A DNA stretch of 64,000 nt, from assembly GCF_963082655.1 (NCBI RefSeq), contig NC_081555.1:25292776-25356775 (forward strand), in the 5' to 3' direction. A model generated the notes under the pieces. That model worked only from the letters and a program-made list of their open reading frames with translations. It was not told the DNA's origin and did not search any database. The position numbers were made by a program, and so were the translations under genes. This document shows, one piece after another, positions 44,243 to 56,444 of this stretch. How positions within the stretch are numbered: the stretch's first letter is position 1; each line of letters opens with the position of its first letter. Source of the stretch: Stomoxys calcitrans (taxonomy: Eukaryota; Arthropoda; Insecta; Diptera; Muscidae).

Positions 44243-45275
44243 CGAACCAGTTCATAAATCATAGATGTTATGGGCAAATTTCTTATAAAGTTGGCAACCC
44301 TTCCATCTTCTGCTACATTACGTTATTTCGACTAATTAAAGGCAATATACCGTAAACATTATCACAATTTGCAAATGTTCATTAACCTATTTTTTGTTTA
44401 AAAAACTTTATTTATATTTTGTTGGTAATAAATTTTATTCAAAACAATAAATCAGCAAAAGTTATCTTAGATTTATTATAAGCATATTCCAGATCCCTCC
44501 CAAAAACAAACAAAAAACTACATCCGTTTTTTTTTTTTGTGCGTCACTGTTATCTCTTCTATGCCATCTGCGTTTGCCCCATGCTTATCTCTCACTCCCT
44601 CCCTATCCCACACTGCCTCTCCCACACTCCCTCTCTCTCTCGTTTTATCGGCTGTAAAAATCTTTGATCCGGTTTATTTAAATGTTTAATTAATCATTTC
44701 GATTTTGGTTGTTAGGGATTTTATTTTTTTTTCTGCCATAGATTTTTAGCTAGAGAGACTCTTCTTCAGTACTGTGTCATACTATGTCATAGTTCTTCTG
44801 ATTCAAGAGATATTACCAAAGTGAAAAATATCCTTCCCTCGAACCAGCTTATAAATCATAGATTTTATATGCAAATGTCTTATAAAGTTGGCAACCCTTT
44901 CATCTTCTGCTACGTTATTTCGACTAATCAAAGGGAATATAACATAAATATAAACACAATTTGCAAATGTTCATTAACCTATTTTTTGTTTAAAAAAATT
45001 TATTTATATTTTATTAGTCATAAATTATTTTCAAAACCATAAGTCAGTCATTCCAGTTCCCTACCAAAAAACAAAAAACTACGATATCCGCTTTTTTTTG
45101 TGCGTCACTGTTATCTCTTATATGACATCTGCGTTTGCCCCATCTTATCTCTTACTCTCTCTCTCTCGTTTTATCGGTCATAAAAATCTTTGATCCGGTT
45201 TATTTAAATGTTTAATTAATGATTTCGATTTTGGTTGTAAGGTTTTTCTTCTTTTTTTCTGCTACAGATTTTTTA
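44243..45275. repeat. Direct duplication, about 595-bp step
   Basis: Copy 1 (44243-44740) and copy 2 (44837-45275) share CTCGAACCAG, AAATCATAGAT, AAGTTGGCAACCCTT, TTCATTAACCTATTTTTTG, GTGCGTCACTGTTATCTCTT and ATCTTTGATCCGGTTTATTT in the same order. Confidence 0.85.
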
Positions 45276-45427
45276 AATGTACCATGCCATTAGACGTTCA
45301 TACATGTTGGTGTTGTATTATTCACTTAAAGAAATTCATGACTTGCTTATTTGCAATTCTGTAGATTGGTTTTTCTTGCAAATTTTTGTGAGTATATTAT
45401 TTAGTTATAATTAGCACAGCGGTAATA

Positions 45428-45838
45428 AAAACAAGTAAAAACATGCACCATGGATTCTGCTACAAAAACTATCAAAAAGTTCTTAGGTAAACGGCTTGGC
45501 TTATAGGTACTTTATGTACCAAATTTCTCCTAAATAAAGCAAAAATTTAAACTAGAAGACTTATGTGGACATCAGTATATATAGCTGTATCAGATTATAG
45601 ACGGATTTCTAAAATTTTTACCATGAATGGTGTTTGATTAGGTGCAAATTTCAGCTAAATCGGGCGACAATTGCGGCATCCAGATGTCGAATCACGGGGA
45701 CGGTTTGTATGGGAGTAATATCGGATTATACAACGTTTTAGAGCAAACTTCGCACAATTCTTGGGACTCTTAATAAAACACTTCGTAATAAATTTCAGCC
45801 AAATCGACGACGTCAAAACAACAACGCCAGGCCCCACA
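45428..45838 (+). mobile_element. Palindrome-family element, decayed
   Basis: AACAAGTAAAAACATGCACC then ATGGATTCTGC at the left and TTTCAGCCAAATCG at the right mark it; the palindrome itself is deleted. Confidence 0.55.
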
Positions 45839-46009
45839 TACTAAATGCTGCCAAAATTATTATCGAGAAGATTGCATGGAAGATGTTTCATTATTTGCCA
45901 AGCCTACCATACCAAAGGATTAACAGCATTATTTGCCAACCATATGCGGGAATGGAAAGGACGGAAGGCTAGTTATATTGTTATCTAACAAGTAACTTTT
46001 AAGGCAAAA

Positions 46010-46275
46010 ACATAATGATCGCGTTGATATGTGAATTTGAGCGTCGCATTTCAAAAATGCAACTCCGCACACAAATCTCACAAAAGCAACGCGGAAAAGT
46101 TAAAAATTGCCACCTTTGACGTTTGAAAGAGAGCTTAATTCAGAGCTGCCACATGCAGATAATGTTTGTAGTCTTTAAAGTTGAAAATTGTTTAACTTTT
46201 GCGTGTTGATTTTTGGCAATTGTTTGCAGATTTGCATTTTTTAACACGACGATCGTTAACGCTCTCATTCTTTTT
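46010..46275. mobile_element. MITE with inverted repeats of about 70 bp
   Basis: The left arm (CGTCGCATTTCAAAAATGCA through GCGGAAAAGTTAAAAATTG) and right arm (AATTGTTTAACTTTTGCG through TTTGCATTTTTTAACACGAC) are reverse complements with moderate divergence. A related single arm lies at 16300-16375. Confidence 0.65.
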
Positions 46276-46279
46276 TGCC

Positions 46280-48730
46280 TTTAGAGCTGCCGATGTATCT
46301 TTAAAATGGTAGAGATTTTTTTGCAGAAACAGGACTTTGGTCAGAGTTTTCCACCTCTGTTACATAAGCTTCAAAGTCTTTGTCTGACAAAAGTTAATCT
46401 GATCCTCTTGGAAGAGCAGTGGCATCACTTTTCCTCAGGGTGCTACATACTTGCGGTGTGAAAGATTCCGAGGTACGAAAGGAGAAGTGCGGAGACTTCT
46501 CATTCCAATGATTAAAAATTTCACCCTTCAGGTTCTCAAGAAATTTGAAGATCGATTTATGTGAGAGTCATAAGCGAAGAAAGGCCACTGAGATGCACTT
46601 AGCTCAGAAAAAAATTAAATTTAAGGCTTAAAAAAGTATCAGAACTTGAAAATTGCCTTTTTTAATATTCAAAATAAACAAGGCTTTGGCTGTAATAGTG
46701 TTAAGTTAACGGTACAATGAGTAAAATGATTTACATTTCAATTTATTTCTATCATTATTAAAAGCTTTCAAGATTTCAGATGTATTTAATGACTGTCAAG
46801 TACTAGTACAATATCTGAAGCATACATTTAGGATGCAAAAATAATTTCTTTTAAAAATTTCTCTCACAGGTGATGAGAAAAAAAAAAAACACTGAAATTC
46901 TTACGTCGTTGCTTTTCAGGGGCATGGATTTGAAAAACAACCAGTTAATGGGTGTGTCCCTGTGACAATCACTCATTTAGTATTGACGTCAAAGCATTAG
47001 CGTAAATATTGTTGTGCGGTTTTAGCTTATTTTTTATATATATTAAAACGTACACACATTTTGTGTTTCGCCCTTCTCATCATATCAAGGTTGAGGTTAA
47101 AACCACAAAATAAAACTAAATTTTGGTAGATTATTTAAAGCACATATATGTATGTACAACGAAATAAAAAAAAAAATAATCTCAATTCCTTTTTTCCATG
47201 TCAAATCATTACCATGCACGTCAAATAATTGATTAATTAAGCGAGAATCATAGTAATAGACACAAAAGCAATAACAACAACAACTTATAATTGAAGTGTT
47301 AAGCTTTATGTGCAAAATGGCACGATTCCTGATAACTAGAAGTCCACCATCATTAGATGTCGCACTCTTTGTTTTATGCCTTAACAGCAGCAATAAAACG
47401 TAGCCACAATCATCAGGGCACCAACACCATAATCACATATTGAACTGAAATGTATTTATATATGAATATGAAAATATCATCGCCAACTTTTGTTATCAAT
47501 CAAAAAGAAATTGTCTTTGTCTGTTGTTTGGTTTGGTTTGGTGGTAACGATGATGATCATCATCATTAGCATTGTTGTTTCTTGTCCATCATAAGTCAAG
47601 AGGCGTAATACTCTGCCATAATTGATAATGTTTGAGTGGCACATGCCATCAGCATTGCATGAAAATACAGGCGACAACATCCCGACCAGTCAACAACACA
47701 ATATTTCTGTTAGGGTTTTTTTCTTATTTCGAGATTATGCTATTGCGATTAATGTGTAATTATATTTTTAATGAGAACTTATCTTTTTGGGGCAGAGCTT
47801 CCGCGGAAGAGAGAGGGAGTACCATTGAATTTTTAAAAAGCGGAACAAAAGATTCACCTAATATATTAGTGTTTTCCAAATCATTGGTTAGCTAACAGCT
47901 GATATTCAATTGATCGGAAAATTTATAATCGTTTATCGATAATTCAATTACTCAATCAGCGCCAAATTTGAGGCACTTATGAGATTGAGTGAGGTGAGAA
48001 ACACTTAATAATGAGGCGATATGAGTATGTATATGTAAGCTTTCATGTAACGGTTTTCCTTTCTTTAACATAAACAAAAGCCGAATGTAAGTTAAGAGTG
48101 GTATTTTAATTAGTTAGAACGTATAATTGCCTCGATTGTAATTTATCAAAGGGATTAAAGTCTATAAATTGAGAATATTTCAAGAGTGTAAAACTTTTCT
48201 ACAAATTGTGTAAACCAAGTAGTAAAAAATTATTGGCAAGACTTAAAGATGATTGTTGGCAAGAACTAAGATCTATGAGTAGCGAAATTTGCAATAAACG
48301 GATGTAGGCTTATCAGCATAAGAAGAAGGGCGTTTATTTTACTTAAAGCCCAAAATATATGGATGTTTTGGTGGAGAGTAAAGATCCAAGAACATTTTTG
48401 GCAATCGTTAGAAGCTAAAACAGGAAATTATGTTTAGACAACGTGCTATGGCCACTGCCGTGAACTTAAGAAAGCTTTCACTTTGGTCAAGCAACTGCCT
48501 GCTAATGTGAATTACACATTATCTGCTCCGCTATTTAATAGGAAGCATTGTAGCTGATGGAGACGATTGGAACTACAATATCTTTAGTAATAGAAGTAAT
48601 ACAGACTTTTATACTTATAAAGTGGCGCCCACGTGGCGCTTTAAACTACGATTGAACTCAAATGGCACTATACCCAGGAAAAATACAGAAGGCAGTTCTT
48701 TACACAATTCTCTTTGTAGGCAGAAACTAA
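46280..48730. other. Intron interval, no gene or clear repeat seen
   Basis: Ordinary AT-rich intronic sequence of sgg with scattered short ORFs of no recognisable content. Confidence 0.5.
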
Positions 48731-48734
48731 ATAA

Positions 48735-49075
48735 AGCATAATAAAAGGCCCAAGAAGTAAAAATTGGGAAATCGATTAATATAGGAGCTATGTCAGATTA
48801 TAGATCCATGCGGACTATACTTAGAAAAATGTAGGAAATCATAGGAGAGTTCATAATGTCCAATGTCATCCAAATCGGATAAGAGTTCTGCCCTCTAGAG
48901 ACTCACTAAGTATAATCTGGAGATCGGTTTATATGGGCACTATATCAGGTTGTGAACAGATTCCGGCCATACATGGATGTTGCTATTCATGGGAGAAATT
49001 ATTGTGCAAATTTGAGCCACTAGAGGCTTAAGAATTATAGTCGGGAGATCGGCATTTATTTATAAATAACTTCAT
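48735..49075 (+). mobile_element. Palindrome-family element, internal units only
   Basis: Two or three decayed units with GGAGATCGGTTTATATGGG and ATCCAAATCGGATAAGAG; no ends found. Confidence 0.5.
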
Positions 49076-49079
49076 ATGC

Positions 49080-51860
49080 ATCATTTTCCTTTGAAAAATG
49101 AATGGCGCCCAACAGTGGGCACGACCTCAGGGTAATTGTTTTATGCAATCACAATCAAAACATAATAATAAGTAGGTCGTTGTCGCAATTGCAGTTAAAA
49201 ACCGGTATAAGTGATGTGGTGTTTGCATTTGGCGCACAGCTTGATATTAATTGTTTGGTTTTCAGAAACTCTTTTTTATTTCAAGCTTTTAACTTCATAA
49301 AATACCATTCATTTTCTCTTTTAATGTTGTATGCACTCATAATTATTTTTTCTTTTACTTTTTTAAAAACCAATTGTGAATTTTTCCAAGTAAGGTGAGA
49401 AAAACGAATAAAACTTACGTGGAATGTTTTGCAGTTTTTACCAAAAACAATAATTATTAAAGGAAACGTATCGTAATGTTATTATCTTTATTTACCAACT
49501 AAAATTTCCTTTGTCACTACCTTATTTTACGTTAACCACACACATTCTACACTAATTCTCAAGATGGTGCTAAAAATAACATTTCACTATCAGCTGATCA
49601 TTTGCTATGCTGCAAATGCAAACAAATAATGTTTGCCCAACGACGGCGGCTTTTGGCATATTTTTCATTCTTAATGGAATTTTTTTACGAATTGAATATG
49701 TTATAACAGCTTTTCGTTTCCTTAGCATTTATAAAATATATATAAATGATTATCACTTCATTTGTTTAGTTTGCTTGCTAATTATTAACACAAGCTGTGC
49801 AAATATAAATATGAAAAAAATTAAACAGACATATTAGTTCATTGGATTAACATACTGAACGAAATGTTTGCTACTCAAAAAAAGAAGAAAAAAAAAACAA
49901 TCACATAAAGCTACATTGTTACTCATAACGGAGGTAAAACACAAAACGGGTTGTTACAAATTGAGAGTATCATCATGTGACATAAAAGGAATTATTAAGA
50001 AAAGTGATTTTGTCATTTTTGGCTTTAAGACATACACATTCGAAAATAAAAAAAAAATATTATTTACTTATAAAAGCAATAAATCAATTGATTTTTATTG
50101 TTTTTAAATTGTGTTGTTTTTTATAAAAAAAAAAAACTTAAGCGATCAGTATTTGTAAAGTACCCTTAAAAGACAAAATAATTCTCTGTATATTGTTCAA
50201 CGCTTCTTTTGAAGACCCATTAATTGAAAACTGGTAATCTGTAAATATTTTAACATTTGTGAAACTTGGGAAAACTAATATTATATAAAAAAATTTGTCA
50301 TATGTTTTTCTTTAATGATAAATTGCGCAGTGTCACAGTGACTTATTCTTGACTTAATAAATCATTTGCCAAAAGATAGCAAGCTTTGCAAAGAACAACG
50401 AAATGCCTTCATTGGGGCAATAACGTTATCAATTCCATTTATATTTATAACTAAGATCATAATTGCATTTAATGTACAGCACAGAGCTTTGTAAGATTAT
50501 CACCAATGTTTGTGGTGTGTTTAATGAAAACACAGTTATTGACATAAAGAAAATAATAAATGATTTTAAAACCAAAAAAAAATATATACGCACCGTCAAA
50601 ACATGACACAAAAATATTGTAAGTATCCGAATGGTTGAATCATTAAAATTCAACAAAACTATTGACTATACATAAAATTTTCATTATTGTTTTGTACGAT
50701 TAGCCATTATACTGTGAAGTTCTTTTACACACCACACCAGCATGCTGCACTATATTCATTATTTACACAAGCCTTTTAACTATACCATACATAGAAATTA
50801 GTTTTGTTTGCTAATGAAAATAATAACCATAAATGTATGACAAATCAAAGAAATATTAGCATATATGCAAACAAGTATATGCAACAATAGTTTGTTCGAT
50901 GAAATAATTCGCTTCGTTAAGATTAAATCAGCTGTATGTTGGTGCTATGAATGTAATGGTCATTTGACCAAAAACTAATGGGACCTTTACAGGTATAAAT
51001 AATATATGTAGCCAAAAGTGTTTGAGAAAAATTAAATATTACGATTCTAAACATTATTGGTAAACTGATTAAAATTATCAAGCAAATTCGCAAATATACT
51101 ACTCGAAGTCTATTGTAATTATTAAAAATAGTTTATACATATTAAATTAATATATATTCGCCAGCTAAGCTAAGTATAATAAAAAAAAAGTTTCATCACT
51201 TTGGCGCATTTCATTGTTATCATGTAACCATAATATAAAAGTACAAAGTCTATTAAAATCTTTGTTTCTATAAAAGTAGGAAGAAAAGAAGCTGTTGCCC
51301 TGATTACGACAACAATGTTGTTAAAAATCTGAACTTTTCGTCAGATATGTTTGAACTCCCAAAATTACATTGAATAATAAGGAAATATTGTGTTGGTTTT
51401 CTGTTAAGTTAATAAATTTTTCCGAGAAAGAGATAAGGGAAACATAAGGAAATATATTTTTAAATGTTCGAAGGTAAGTTTAACAAAAGTTGATGAACAC
51501 ATAAGATACACACATGTTTATGAACGTTTAATATATTTGTTTAAAGAAGAGGAAATCTCGTTGTTAACAATTTGTTAAGACACCAAAATTTATCGACATT
51601 TCTCTGTGCCGAATTTCAGTTTGCTAAATTCCAAAATGGTATGTACCTTTATTTACCTAGTGCTTAGGCAGCATAACACAAATGTTGTCCATATATCAAT
51701 GTATACTCATAAAGTAAGATTTGTAGCTCAACCAAAAAAATCATAGTAAAGTAAATGCCTTGCAAGATTTTATTTCAAAATTTGTAGTAATTAATGGCCA
51801 CAGGATGGGGTTTTTGTAAATTTTTCATTTACTTTGTAATGCCTCAATATATTGATATTT
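49080..51860. other. Intron interval, no gene or clear repeat seen
   Basis: AT-rich intronic sequence. A minus-strand donor-like CCAC|GTAAGT occurs near 49420 but has no matching exon that I can support. Confidence 0.5.
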
Positions 51861-51866
51861 GTCCTT

Positions 51867-52325
51867 TTTATACCCACCACCATAGGAAGGGGGTATACTA
51901 ATCTAGTCATTCCGTTTGTAAAACTTCGAAATATTCGTATAAGACCCCATAAAGTATATATATTCTTGATCGTCTCAACGTTCTGAGTCGATCTAACCAT
52001 GTCCGTCCGTTCGTCTGTCAAAATCACGATAGCGGTTGAACGCGTAAAGCTAGCCGCATGAAATTTTGCACAGATACTAACTATTGATGTAGATCGTTGG
52101 GGATTGCAAATGGACCATATCGGTTTAGATTTAGATATAGCTTCCATATAAACCGATCTCCCGATCATCCTTGTTCGGTTTTTAGAACCTTAAATTTTAC
52201 TGGTTTGATATGTAGAATACAATTGTGCCCTTCAACTAATTTATTTTGAATACATTTTTACCAGAATCCATGGTTGGAGGTTCTCAAGATTCGGCCCGGC
52301 CGAACTTAACACGCTTTTACTTGTT
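51867..52325 (-). mobile_element. Palindrome-ended tandem-repeat element
   Basis: Left edge TTTTTATACCCACCACCATA, right edge TTCGGCCCGGCCGAACTTAA and CGCTTTTACTTGTT: both ends are present. A head-to-head partner follows immediately. Confidence 0.75.
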
Positions 52326-52637
52326 GTATGTATAAAAACGTCCAACGGGCCGTATGTGTAAGTCCACCACCATGGATTCCACGGTGCTAAAGAAGGCAAA
52401 TCGAAGGACCACTTTATATGGGGACCATATCTTAATCTGAACCGTTATGGCCCATTATCAATCCCCAATGACCTACATCAATAAGAACAATTTGTGCAAA
52501 ATTTCAAGCGTTCGAACGCTATTTTTCGGACCAACATGTCTGCCTTAGAATGTCAATACGACCACGAATATATATATACTTGACGGAGTCGAAGGTTATT
52601 ATTTCGAGGTTTTACAAACGGAATGGGTATAAAAATG
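52326..52637 (+). mobile_element. Palindrome-family element, head-to-head with its neighbour
   Basis: Starts in ATAAAAACGTCCAACGGGCC with GTCCACCACCATGGATTCC and ends TTTTACAAACGGAATGGG then TATAAAAA. Confidence 0.6.
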
Positions 52638-53740
52638 TAATTATATAGGGGTAATTTTTTGGTTATACAACCTAATTTTTATTTTCACCCCAATTTTTTT
52701 TGTGCAAACATATCCCAAGTCCAAATATGTTTCGAGATAATTTTGTGTTACGGAAAATTTGAACCCCAATTGGTCGAAAAACCTAAATGAATTTTAATGC
52801 CAACATAAATCAATCAGCAAATTTGGCTTTTTTACCTAAATTTGAGATAACTATTGTAAAATGGTCTCAAATGCAAAATATTTTGGGGCATTGTTGCAAT
52901 TTTAATGTCTAGGATCTCTCTAACTCACCTCGAATTTTTTGGTGCGAATAACTCCTAGAATGTTTTAAATGTAAAACTAAAGTAATCAGCTGATCATATA
53001 ACATTACCTTATAAGAGTACCCTGCAATGTTAATTAATAATACCGTTATGTTATTTGCAACAAGTCTCTCATATATCAGAGTTGCCATTGAGGGCATATT
53101 CATACCAGTTGTATACATCAATACAACTCGGTATTATTTATTAACACAGCAATAGAATACAAACAGGGTTTTATGTGAAATATGTGGTTGACCTAACCCA
53201 AAATGTGCAATCGTAATAAAAGAGTGCCCAAAATATATATTTCATTACCGACAATTTGAAAAAAGAGAGAAAGAGAGACACAGTTTTAATGAGAAAAGTT
53301 TCTTCGATGTTCTTTAAGTCAAGTTCGTGAAAAGTTTAGAAAATGTGAAAAAAATTTAAATAATTTTTATTTTTCTTTAACAAAATAAAATCCAAATGAA
53401 TTTATCTAAGAAACCATGGTGCAAAACTTTTCTATCAATATGCTTATATGCATATTGACATGATTTATGTTCATATAATAACACAATTCTCCTACTTTGT
53501 TGTTATCTTATGCTGATATGAATGAAATTCTTTATATTTACTATACCATTTGTTTAGCAACATTATCTATATCTTGACTTTAAACTCAAGATATAAAAAA
53601 AAATATTTTGCTATTATGACGTCATTACATAGCTTCTTTGCATGGAAAAATAATTTAGCTTACCATAACGAAAAAGTTCTTTATCAAGGCTACATTTTTA
53701 TTATTTTTAATCAATTGATCATTTTTTCAAGATTGCTGCA

Positions 53741-53785
53741 GGCACTTACCTAGAAATAGAAGAAAAGTTAAATAAGTAATTAGCA
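53741..53785 (-). promoter_or_regulatory. sgg: Candidate recursive splice site (ratchet point) in the 34.6-kb sgg intron
   Basis: On the minus strand a pyrimidine-rich acceptor, CTTTTCTTCTATTTCTAG, is joined without a gap to a consensus donor, GTAAGTG; the junction lies between 53750 and 53749. A CTAAT branch-point match sits about 30 nt upstream at 53783-53779. This is the form of a zero-length-exon recursive splice site, known from long fly introns such as those of Ubx. It would split the 56444-21809 intron into segments of 2.7 and 31.9 kb. Confidence 0.55.
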
Positions 53786-55149
53786 CCAAAATTGACATTT
53801 TCATTGAAACGTAAATAAGACAAAGGCTAATATAAAATAACTAAAACTGTTTTAAATCAAAACCAAAAATAAATCACAGTGTGGCAAGGTTATTATTGAA
53901 TAAAGTGAACAAAGATTTAAGTAAACATCATACAATATGGCAAGGTTAGCTAGATATTGCATCAATACTTTGTTGTGTTATCGGCTTTCTTTACTATATT
54001 TAAAAGCCATGTGTTGGCAATAGTGATGATGGTGAATAAACCCGGTAATGTTATGTAGAATCAAATGCAGCGGCATCGCCCACTAATTAACACACATAAT
54101 CTAATTGTGTCACCTTTGTCGTTGTTTTCAATTATCACCAAAATCTTCGTCAGCAACGTTTGTCAATTGGGGATAAGCAATCTACATAGGGTTGCCATGT
54201 TGAAAAATAAAGAAAATTGGACAAAATAAACTGGAAATTTCAATTGCACCCTTTTGTGTGATAGAGATTTGTCAATTTATAAAAATAAATAAATTAGTTC
54301 TGACCATGAAGAACTGGTTTCAACTAAAAAAAAAAGAACATTGGTTATAAGATTCGCGGTATTTTGTGATGATAATTGAAAAATGTTGCCCCACAATTGT
54401 TTGCAACCACTGATAACAGAGATGCCTCTTAAGATCCGTTACAGAATTTTGGTGGGAAATGTTGCCATACATTTGAGAATAGCAGCCACTTTAATTAAAA
54501 GATGTCCGTGGAAAAATTTTGGTTTTTCGACAAATTTTAAGTAGCTAGTTGGAAAAAAAGGTACATTTTAGGAAAATATATGCAAAGGGTTTTGCCGGGC
54601 CATTTCTTCCTTTCTAGAGGATTCAACACTAAAAGACAAACAAACAAATGTCCAAAGGCTTTTAATGACCGAAACTAGATATCAAGCCTACAACTATCAT
54701 ATGTGACCAACTGAAAATTGAGTTGTTAATAACGATCCATAGTATATTGAATATTCAAAGGTTATGGATAACCGAAACTAGATCCTAGTCATCTTCCATT
54801 GCTCCCTTTAGGGAAAGAAATCATGCCATACAACTGTAATATGTGACAAACTAGAAATAGAGTTGCCAAATACGACCATAATGTTGTTTTATTGAAAAGG
54901 TTGCCATAAGATTGAAAAGAACAAACAACCGAGCAAGTGTTGTTGTCTAAGAATGTTGGATTCTTAGTGGTGAAAAAGGTAAACATAATGGAAAGGTAAA
55001 CATTTCGGGGGCGAGGCAGTCCGTGTTAAGGGCGTGGGCAACGAATGGTATGTAGCACTGTGGCATAGGACGGCGAAAATTCTATGAGGAGATCCGGATC
55101 GTGAGTAGACAAGGCTATTATGGTAATAAAGTAAAAAGAATGGCAAGGT

Positions 55150-55285
55150 TCAGGATGGCTTGCGGTATCATAACGGGACACATTAACAAGAAAACTTAAG
55201 CAGAATAGGGGTGGCATGTATAGAGCATATGAAAAAGACCATGAGAAGTTGGAGCATTTCTTTTGCCATTGCCCAGGTTTTGAGT
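55150..55285 (+). pseudogene. LINE ORF2 C-terminal Cys/His fragment
   Basis: The plus strand contains CGIITGHINKK and, after frameshifts, EKLEHFFCHCPGFECW. It is the same block as at 23500-23670 and also abuts a copy of the palindrome-ended tandem-repeat family. Confidence 0.55.
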
Positions 55286-55294
55286 GTTGGAGAC

Positions 55295-55925
55295 CACAGT
55301 AGAAGTCTATGTGTTAAATTTCAGCCGAATAAGAATTGGGCCTTTTAGGGGCTCAAGATTAAAAAGGGAGATCGGTTTATACGGGAGCTGTATCAGGCTG
55401 TAGACCGATTCAGACCTTATTTGACACGTATATTAAAGGTCATGGAAGCAATCGTTGTACAAAATTTCAGCCAAATTGGATAATAATTACCCACTCTTGG
55501 GGTTCCAAGAAGTTAAGATCCCAGATCGGTTTATATGGCAGCTATATCAGGTTATAGACCGATTTGTACTATATTTGGCACATTTGTCGGAAGTCATAGC
55601 AAAACACCTCATGCTAAATTTCAGCAAAATCGGATAGGAATTGCGCCCTCTAGTGGGTCAAGAATTCAAAATCCAAAATCGGTTTATATGATAGCTATGT
55701 CAGGTTATTAACCGATATAGCCCATTTACAATCCCAACCGACCTACAGTTATAAAAAGAATTTGTGCAAAATTTCAAGCGGATAGCTTTACTCCTTCGAA
55801 AGGCTAGATCGACTTAAAATATCATGACGATCAAGAATATATATACTTCATGGAGTCTTAGACGAATATTTAGAGTAGTATACCGAATTAGTATATCCCC
55901 ATCCCATGGTGGAGGGTATAAAAAG
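55295..55925 (+). mobile_element. Palindrome-family element, left end missing
   Basis: Three units (TCGGTTTATATGGCAGCTAT and similar), a GACTTAAAATATCATGACGA segment, and the right end CATCCCATGGTGGAGGGTAT. Confidence 0.65.
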
Positions 55926-56444
55926 TAATCACAAAAAAATGTAGCGAAAAACGAACATAGTACCAGCCAAAACAGACACCGGCACAAAGTTTGGGGAACT
56001 GTACCAAACTTAACCAACTTAGTAAAGTGGAATGGGCAACACTTGGATATTTTGTGAGTAGCACAGAATTCGTCATTTCGATTTTTATTTTTCAAGACTA
56101 CTTTTTATAAATTTGAGCGCACAACAAGCCGATTACTGGCTTCAATGTATGGCCATAGTAGCATGGGGTGGATTAATATCCGCAGCCTCTCCTCAGCCTA
56201 ACTAAGGAAATGAGAAACATTGCAATGCAATTGAAAACAGCAACCACTGATAATATCTCCAATGAGGAATTTTTAATTTACTTTCCCCTTGAGTATTACA
56301 ACAACTTTTCTTACAATTTCCCACCAAGCCAACACAAAAAAAAACATTTATCCTTGCCACTTAAATTTTGAAAAAAAAAAACTTCTTTTTATAAACCCTT
56401 TGAATGAGTGTTACAAAGTTTGTTAGTATTGCGTTTCTATTTAC

